From Xylanimonas cellulosilytica DSM 15894 (GTDB taxonomy: Bacteria; Actinomycetota; Actinomycetes; Actinomycetales; Cellulomonadaceae): a stretch of DNA of 64,000 nt. Positions 59,389 through 64,000 of the stretch are shown here, one piece after another. A model generated the notes under the pieces. That model did not search any database, had not been told where the DNA came from, and saw only the letters and a list, made by a program, of their open reading frames with translations. The stretch's first letter is position 1, and the number at the start of each line of letters is the position of its first letter. Both the position numbers and the translations under genes were made by a program. The stretch spans positions 24,605 through 88,604 of the forward strand of contig NC_013531.1 of assembly GCF_000024965.1 (NCBI RefSeq), in the 5' to 3' direction.

Positions 59389-60623
59389 ACACCCGACCCC
59401 TGACCCCCGACGAGCGCGAAGCCTTCCGGCTCGGTCGCCTCGTGGCCGCTGAGCGCGCCCCGTACTTCATGCACGCGCTGTTCGCCGCCGCGCCCGTCGC
59501 CGCGCCGGGCCTGGGCACGTTCGCCGTGGACGGCGCCTGGCGCCTCTACATGGACCCCGACCTGCTCACCGGCCCGGCCCGCTGGGACTCCACCACGATC
59601 GGCGCCGTCCTGCTGCACGAGGTAGGCCACCTGCTGCGCGACCACGCCGTGCGCGCCGACGCGCTGCCCACACCCCGGCACCACCTGGCGTGGAACCTCG
59701 CCGGGGACGCCGAAATCAACGACGACCTGCTCGCCGCAGGCATCCCGCTGCCCGAGGGCGTCGTCACCCCCTCCGCCCTGGGCTGCCAGGACGGAGACCT
59801 CGCAGAGACGTACTACGCCCACCTGGTGCCGCCGAACGGCGCCCCGCCCGCGCTGCCCGACGACGGCTCGGCCGGGTGCGGCTCCGGGTCCGGCTGCCCG
59901 CCCACACCCGGCGAGCTGCCCGCAGGCGTCTCCCTGGACGACGGCACCGCCACCCCCGTCTCACCCGCCGAGGGCGACCTCGTACGCCGCCGCGTCGCCC
60001 AAGACGTGCAGGCCACCATCGCCGCCAAGGGACGCGGCTCGGTCCCGGCAGGCATGGACCGCTGGGCATCGGGCGTCCTCGCCCCGCCCACCGTGCCCTG
60101 GGAACGCGTGCTGCGCGCCGCCGTCCGCCGCGCCGTAGCCGACCGCGCCGGACGCATCGACTACACCTACGCGCGCCCCTCGCGCCGCCAACTGCCGCAC
60201 ATCATCAAGCCCGCCATGCGCGCGCCGTCCGTCGTCGTAACCCTCGTCGTGGACACGTCCGGCTCCATGAGCCAAGCCGACCTCGACGCCGCCATGAGCG
60301 AAGTCACCGGCGTCCTGCGCACCACCGGCGTCGCCCGCGAACACCTGCGCCTGCTGTCCGTGGACGCCGCCGCCACCACCCCCCAGCGCGTGCGCTCCGT
60401 CGCCAGCGTCCGCCTGACCGGGGGAGGGGGAACCGACATGCGCGTCGGCATCGCCGCCGCCGAAGCCGCCACGCCTGCCCCCCACGTCGTCGTCGTCCTC
60501 ACCGACGGCGATACCCCCTGGCCCGACCAACCCACCCACGCCCGCCTGGTCTGCGCCGTCATCTCAGGCCGCCCACCCACCGGCACCCCACCCTGGGCCA
60601 CCACGGTCCACATCCCCGTCTGA
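59385..60623 (+). CDS. metalloprotease-like and VWA-domain protein (DUF2201 type)
   Basis: 412 residues. The N-terminal zincin-like domain has HEVGHLLRDH near residue 78; a Gly/Cys/Pro-rich linker (GCGSGSGCPP) follows; the C-terminal VWA-like domain has the metal site DTSGSMS near 289, GGGGTDMR and VVVLTDGDTPW. DUF2201 proteins pair with MoxR ATPases, some of them in conflict-type systems. Activation of a protease or assembly of a complex by MoxR is inference. Confidence 0.85.
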   Translation: MNTRPLTPDEREAFRLGRLVAAERAPYFMHALFAAAPVAAPGLGTFAVDGAWRLYMDPDLLTGPARWDSTTIGAVLLHEVGHLLRDHAVRADALPTPRHHLAWNLAGDAEINDDLLAAGIPLPEGVVTPSALGCQDGDLAETYYAHLVPPNGAPPALPDDGSAGCGSGSGCPPTPGELPAGVSLDDGTATPVSPAEGDLVRRRVAQDVQATIAAKGRGSVPAGMDRWASGVLAPPTVPWERVLRAAVRRAVADRAGRIDYTYARPSRRQLPHIIKPAMRAPSVVVTLVVDTSGSMSQADLDAAMSEVTGVLRTTGVAREHLRLLSVDAAATTPQRVRSVASVRLTGGGGTDMRVGIAAAEAATPAPHVVVVLTDGDTPWPDQPTHARLVCAVISGRPPTGTPPWATTVHIPV

Positions 60624-60781
60624 CCGCTCCGCCCGGTCCCGCCCCAGCGGCAGGGCCGGGCGGCATGGGGTCCGCCGACCAGCCCAAACGCCCTCCCGGC
60701 GTCACCGCCACCACGTAGCGTCGAGACGACCAACCACCACGGCGGCCTGACCACCCGCCCCGACTCCCACCGGAGACGGCC
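60624..60781 (+). promoter_or_regulatory. hairpin-promoter-leader module, copy 2
   Basis: A CCGCCCGG/CCGGGCGG hairpin ends in GGGCGGCATGGGGT (60658-60671); CGTAGCG at 60714-60720 follows; then ACCAACCACCACGGCGG and CTGACCACCCGCC before the ATG at 60782. Confidence 0.65.
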
Positions 60782-60961
60782 ATGACCAGCCCGACCCCTG
60801 ACCCCGCCCTCACCGACTACGTCGCCCGCCTCCTGCTCGGCACCGACCACACCCCCACCACGGCGCTTGCGGCCGCTGAGGGGACCGCACCGGCCACCAG
60901 CGCCGTCGCCGCCGCGATGCGCGACGGCTGGACCGCCGCCCAGGCCGGTGAGCGGCCGTGA
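60782..60961 (+). CDS. small hypothetical protein of the helicase unit
   Basis: 59 residues, beginning MTSPTPDPALTDYVARLLLG; helical with an Ala-rich middle. It overlaps the next gene by GTGA. GGAGACGG ribosome site. Not recognised. Confidence 0.6.
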   Translation: MTSPTPDPALTDYVARLLLGTDHTPTTALAAAEGTAPATSAVAAAMRDGWTAAQAGERP

Positions 60962-62124
60962 CCGTCGAGTGGTTCGACCTCGGCCAGCGGCTCTACGCCG
61001 CTCGCACCGGCCAGCCCGTCGCCCGGCTCGCCCACGCGCCCGTCGTCGCCGCGCCCCGCCCGGTGGCCGTGCGCGCACGGCACGACGGCGACCAGGTGAG
61101 CGTCACGGCTGCCGCTCCTGGCGTCGCGCCAGCGGTCGCCACCGGCCCCGCCGCTCTCGACCTGCTCGGTGCCCTCGGCGTCACCCTCGGCGCCGATGCC
61201 GCCGCCACCCTGGTCACCGACGACCCGGCGACCCTGCCGCTGCTGTACCGCCTGGCGCGCACCGCCCAGCCGGACACCGACCACGACGCCGTGGCTGCGC
61301 ACATCGCCTGGTGGCGCGACCGCGCCGACTTTCCGGGCGGGCGGGCCGTAGTCGAGACGCTCGATGCCTGCCGCGCCCGCTGGCTGCTCGGCACCGCCCC
61401 CGACGCCGAACGTGCGCCCGCCACCTGGCGGCGCTGGCTCGCCGTCGCGGACGACTCCGTGACCGGCCTGCTCGACCTGCACGCGCTGCTGAGCGACGGA
61501 GAGCCACTGCAATGGCTCGACGTGCTCGCGGACGACGACGAGTACGCCTACGGCCAGGCACAGACCGACCACGGCGACGGCTACGACTGGCGCCGCCCCG
61601 ACACCACCAGCCGGGCCGCGCTCGGTCTGCGCTCGCGGTGCGACGCCTCCGACCTGCACGCCGCCGCGCTGCTCACCGACCCGATCTACCGCCGCCGTGC
61701 CGTCCACACCGGGCACGTCGTGACCGGCACCGCCCACCCGCTCGCGGGCAAACTGCGTCGCGTCGAGGTCACCGCTGCCCGCCTGGACGCCCGGCTGCGC
61801 CCCGGCAACGACGTGCACGGCTGGTCCGGCCCGCCCGCGTCCAGCGGCCCCGCGTTCTCCGCGACCATCACCAGCGCCACCGTGCACGCCGGGCGTCTGG
61901 TCCTGACGCTCTCGGGCACCACCGGCACCGGCGCACCCAGCGACGGCGCGACGGTGACCCTCATTCCCCAGCCGCCGTCCATCTCCCGCCAGCGCCAGGG
62001 ACGGCGCACCTACCGGGCGCTCTACAGCGCTCGCCGCTCGTGGCTGACCACGGGCCGCACCCCGACAGCCACCCGCCGCCCCGTGCCGCTCGACGTGCTC
62101 GTGGCCGGTGCCGAACCGTCCTGA
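60958..62124 (+). CDS. hypothetical protein of the helicase unit
   Basis: 388 residues, GTG start. Mixed alpha/beta N-terminal two-thirds (LLYRLARTAQPDTDHDAVAAH, WWRDRADFPGG, WRRWLAVADDSVTGLLDL) and a beta-rich C-terminal third (FSATITSATVHAGRLVLTLSG) that could be an OB-like or barrel domain. Not recognised. It sits between a tiny gene and an SF1 helicase and is probably made with both, so a nucleic-acid role is plausible but unproven. Confidence 0.65.
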   Translation: MTVEWFDLGQRLYAARTGQPVARLAHAPVVAAPRPVAVRARHDGDQVSVTAAAPGVAPAVATGPAALDLLGALGVTLGADAAATLVTDDPATLPLLYRLARTAQPDTDHDAVAAHIAWWRDRADFPGGRAVVETLDACRARWLLGTAPDAERAPATWRRWLAVADDSVTGLLDLHALLSDGEPLQWLDVLADDDEYAYGQAQTDHGDGYDWRRPDTTSRAALGLRSRCDASDLHAAALLTDPIYRRRAVHTGHVVTGTAHPLAGKLRRVEVTAARLDARLRPGNDVHGWSGPPASSGPAFSATITSATVHAGRLVLTLSGTTGTGAPSDGATVTLIPQPPSISRQRQGRRTYRALYSARRSWLTTGRTPTATRRPVPLDVLVAGAEPS

Positions 62125-62135
62125 TCGGAGCCACC

Positions 62136-63425
62136 ATGCGCACCATCCCGACCCCGACCCTGCCACCCGCCAGCGGCCCCGCGCTCCCGGCCCGGCCCGC
62201 ACCGACCCCGCCGCCCCGACACTCCGCCGCCGCGATCCTGGACGACCCGATCACGGCGGGCGTCCTGCACTCCGCCTGGTCCGGCGACCCCGCCGTCGTC
62301 GTCCCGTCCCCGCCCGGCGCGGGAAAGACCCGGCTCGTGGCCCTGCTCGCCGCGACGCTCGCCGGACGCGCCGACCTGCGCGTTGGCATCGCGGCACAGA
62401 CCCGCGACCAAGCCGCCGAGATTGCCCGCCGCCTCGGCGCGCTCGACTGCCCGGCCCGGCTCGTCTGGCCCGCCAAGCACGCCCACCCCGACCTCGGCCC
62501 CGGCGCCGCGAGCGTCGTGGCTGGACGCTCCGTGCGCTACCCGACCTCGGGCGGCGGGGTGATCGTGGCGACCACCGCCCGCTGGACCTACACCGACCCG
62601 CAGACGCTCGCCTGCGACGTGCTGATCGTGGACGAGGCATGGCAGGCCACCTACGCCGACCTCGGCGCGCTCGGCGCGTTCGCCCCCCAGGTCGTGTGCG
62701 TCGGTGACCCCGGCCAGATCGACCCGGTGGTGACCGGACAGACGCGCCGATGGGCCGACTCTCCGACCGGCCCGCACATCCCCGCCCCGGCCGCACTGCT
62801 CGCCGCCCACCGCGAGGCCGTCTCCGTCGTCACGCTGCGCCACACCTGGCGGCTTGGACCGGACACCACCGCCCTCATCCAGCCCGCGTTCTACCCCGAC
62901 CTGCCGTTCACCAGCCGCCGCCCACCGGAGCACCTGACCACCGCCACGGGCGCGCGTCTGCCTGAGATCGCCGCCCAGGTCGTGACCGCCGCGGCCGGTC
63001 CCGGCGACCCCGCACTCACCGGCGCCTGCGCCGACGCCGCCCGCGCCCTGCTCACCACGACCCTGACCACCGACGACGGCACCCGCCCCGTCACGCCCGC
63101 CGACCTCGCCGTCGTCGCCTCCCACGTCTCGCAGGCCGCCGCCGTGCGCGCCCTGCTGGCCGACCTGCCCGACGTGCTCGTGGGCACCGCCAACCAGCTG
63201 CAAGGCATGGAACGCACCGCCGCCGTCGTCCTGCACCCCCTGGCCGGGTACCGCGACCCCAACGCCTTCGCCACCGCCCTCGGGCGTGCCTGCGTCATGC
63301 TCTCGCGCCACCGCGCCCACCTGACCGTCGTCACCGACGCCGCCACCCCCGCCGTCCTGCGCACCGCCGAACCGGACCCGGCCGTGGCCGCCCACCGGAC
63401 CCTGCTCGACGCCCTGCTCGCCTGA
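62136..63425 (+). CDS. superfamily 1 helicase-like ATPase
   Basis: 429 residues. Motif I PPGAGKTRL near 60, motif Ia-like GIAAQTRDQAAEI, motif II VLIVDEAWQ near 162, motif III CVGDPGQIDPV near 188, a motif V-like TANQLQGME, and a motif VI-like ALGRACVMLSRHR. The layout is a minimal Upf1/Dna2-type helicase without large insertions. RBS CGGAGCC. It closes the second unit of the island and precedes another hairpin module. Confidence 0.82.
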   Translation: MRTIPTPTLPPASGPALPARPAPTPPPRHSAAAILDDPITAGVLHSAWSGDPAVVVPSPPGAGKTRLVALLAATLAGRADLRVGIAAQTRDQAAEIARRLGALDCPARLVWPAKHAHPDLGPGAASVVAGRSVRYPTSGGGVIVATTARWTYTDPQTLACDVLIVDEAWQATYADLGALGAFAPQVVCVGDPGQIDPVVTGQTRRWADSPTGPHIPAPAALLAAHREAVSVVTLRHTWRLGPDTTALIQPAFYPDLPFTSRRPPEHLTTATGARLPEIAAQVVTAAAGPGDPALTGACADAARALLTTTLTTDDGTRPVTPADLAVVASHVSQAAAVRALLADLPDVLVGTANQLQGMERTAAVVLHPLAGYRDPNAFATALGRACVMLSRHRAHLTVVTDAATPAVLRTAEPDPAVAAHRTLLDALLA

Positions 63426-63591
63426 CCCGTGGACGCCCGACCCACGGCGCGGGGCTGGGCGCCGGGTCGGGCGGCGTGGGGTCCCGAACCTCGTGTGAGC
63501 CGCCCCGCCTGCGCCGGCGACGGCACGTAGCGTCGAGGACGACCGACCCACCGCAGCGGCCTGACCACCCGCCCGAACTCGAGGAGCCGAC
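63426..63591 (+). promoter_or_regulatory. hairpin-promoter-leader module, copy 3
   Basis: A CCCGACCC/GGGTCGGG hairpin ends in GGGCGGCGTGGGGT (63469-63482); CGTAGCGTC at 63526-63534; then a diverged leader ending in GGCCTGACCACCCGCCC before the ATG at 63592. Confidence 0.6.
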
Positions 63592-63867
63592 ATGGCCCGC
63601 ACCGCACCGTTCCCGTTCCGCGACCACCACGATCCCGAGGTCTACGCCCCGGCCCACAACGACGTCGTTGACTACCTGATCAGGCAGTACGAGGAGGCGC
63701 TCGGCGACAGCGACAAGTCCAGCACCATCGAGGACGCCGACTACAACGAGGGTCGCGCTGACGCCTACGTCGACGCGCTCACCCAACTCCTCGGCGTCTC
63801 CTGGGACACCGTGAACGCCTGGCGCCGGCCTTCCAGCGCGCCGGCCGTCGAGCCCGAGCAACGCTGA
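63592..63867 (+). CDS. small hypothetical protein
   Basis: 91 residues, acidic: DVVDYLIRQYEEALGDSDKSS, ADAYVDALTQLLGVSWDTVNAW. GAGGAG ribosome site. A one-gene unit between two leader modules. Not recognised. Confidence 0.65.
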   Translation: MARTAPFPFRDHHDPEVYAPAHNDVVDYLIRQYEEALGDSDKSSTIEDADYNEGRADAYVDALTQLLGVSWDTVNAWRRPSSAPAVEPEQR

Positions 63868-64000
63868 CCCGCCCGACGTCGCGCCAGCCTCGCGCTCGAA
63901 GACGCGGGGCCGGGCGGCATGGGGTCCCAGCTGGGGGTGCGGACCCCTCCCCGGCGTCCCCTCTCCCGCGTAGCGTCACAGATGACCAACCACCTGGCGG
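63868..64000 (+). promoter_or_regulatory. hairpin-promoter-leader module, copy 4 (cut by window end)
   Basis: A CCGCCCG/CGGGCGG hairpin ends in GGGCGGCATGGGGT (63912-63925); CGTAGCGTC at 63969-63977; then ATGACCAACCACCTGGCGG to the end of the window. A further gene of the island must follow. Confidence 0.6.

Noticed and set aside
1..64000. CRISPR arrays, tRNA and rRNA genes
   Set aside because: No regularly spaced direct repeats and no tRNA- or rRNA-like sequences were found on reading; a dedicated tRNA scan was not possible.

Overview
Organism and replicon. The DNA is very GC-rich and carries WhiB-like proteins, a LysM-BTAD Tad protein, TANNNT-type -10 boxes and a TCGAAC-N4-GTTCGA LexA box, all typical of Actinobacteria (a Micrococcales host such as the Cellulomonas/Cellulosimicrobium group is my guess, not shown). 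A ParA partition operon, a Tad pilus locus, a type IV secretion (T4SS) operon, an FtsK/TraB-like DNA pump, DUF2637 proteins and many small translationally coupled genes point to a large conjugative plasmid, or a plasmid-like island. I see no replication initiator, relaxase, rRNA, tRNA or CRISPR. Layout. 0-3.1 kb: two leftward genes, a GTCAC/GTGAC-dense stretch and a palindrome-rich 660-bp gap that could be a centromere or origin. 3.1-16 kb: parA plus a ribbon-helix-helix partner, then a complete Tad/Flp pilus operon. 15.9-19 kb: a composite transposon made of two inverted IS5-like copies, inserted at the 3' end of the last Tad-operon gene. 19-20.7 kb: a terminator, small genes and a leftward gene for a sigma-70-like regulator. 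21-30.3 kb: T4SS operon (TcpC-like, VirB2-, VirB3-, VirB4- and VirB6-like proteins and a three-domain cell-wall hydrolase). 30-38.6 kb: DUF1016 nuclease, DUF2637, SHOCT protein, FtsK/TraB-like ATPase and WhiB. 38.6-47.4 kb: small coupled genes, a glutaredoxin-like protein, DUF3846, a second WhiB and a divergent cytosine-5 methyltransferase. 47.5-51.8 kb: decayed CpaF-like and IS256 pieces, an ECF sigma/anti-sigma pair and two secreted proteins with CRP-type sites. 52-58 kb: an SOS/repair and toxin-antitoxin area (two LexA boxes, ImuA-like protein, SRAP protein, broken zeta toxin). 58.2-64 kb: an island of MoxR AAA ATPase, metalloprotease/VWA protein and SF1 helicase, cut into units by a repeated hairpin-promoter-leader module. 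How it works together. The main new observation is a two-block element, (G)GTCAC-N15-GCACCTTCCT, present eight times with an invariant spacer, each copy shortly upstream of a plus-strand operon: parA/Tad, pilin/Tad, T4SS, DUF2637, FtsK/TraB and three small-gene operons. It looks like a dedicated plasmid promoter serving partition, pilus and transfer genes. The sigma-like protein at 19697-20623 is the obvious candidate reader, with the two WhiB proteins as possible partners. The second repeated regulatory system is the module that precedes each unit of the MoxR/VWA/helicase island and also a distant DUF3846 gene.
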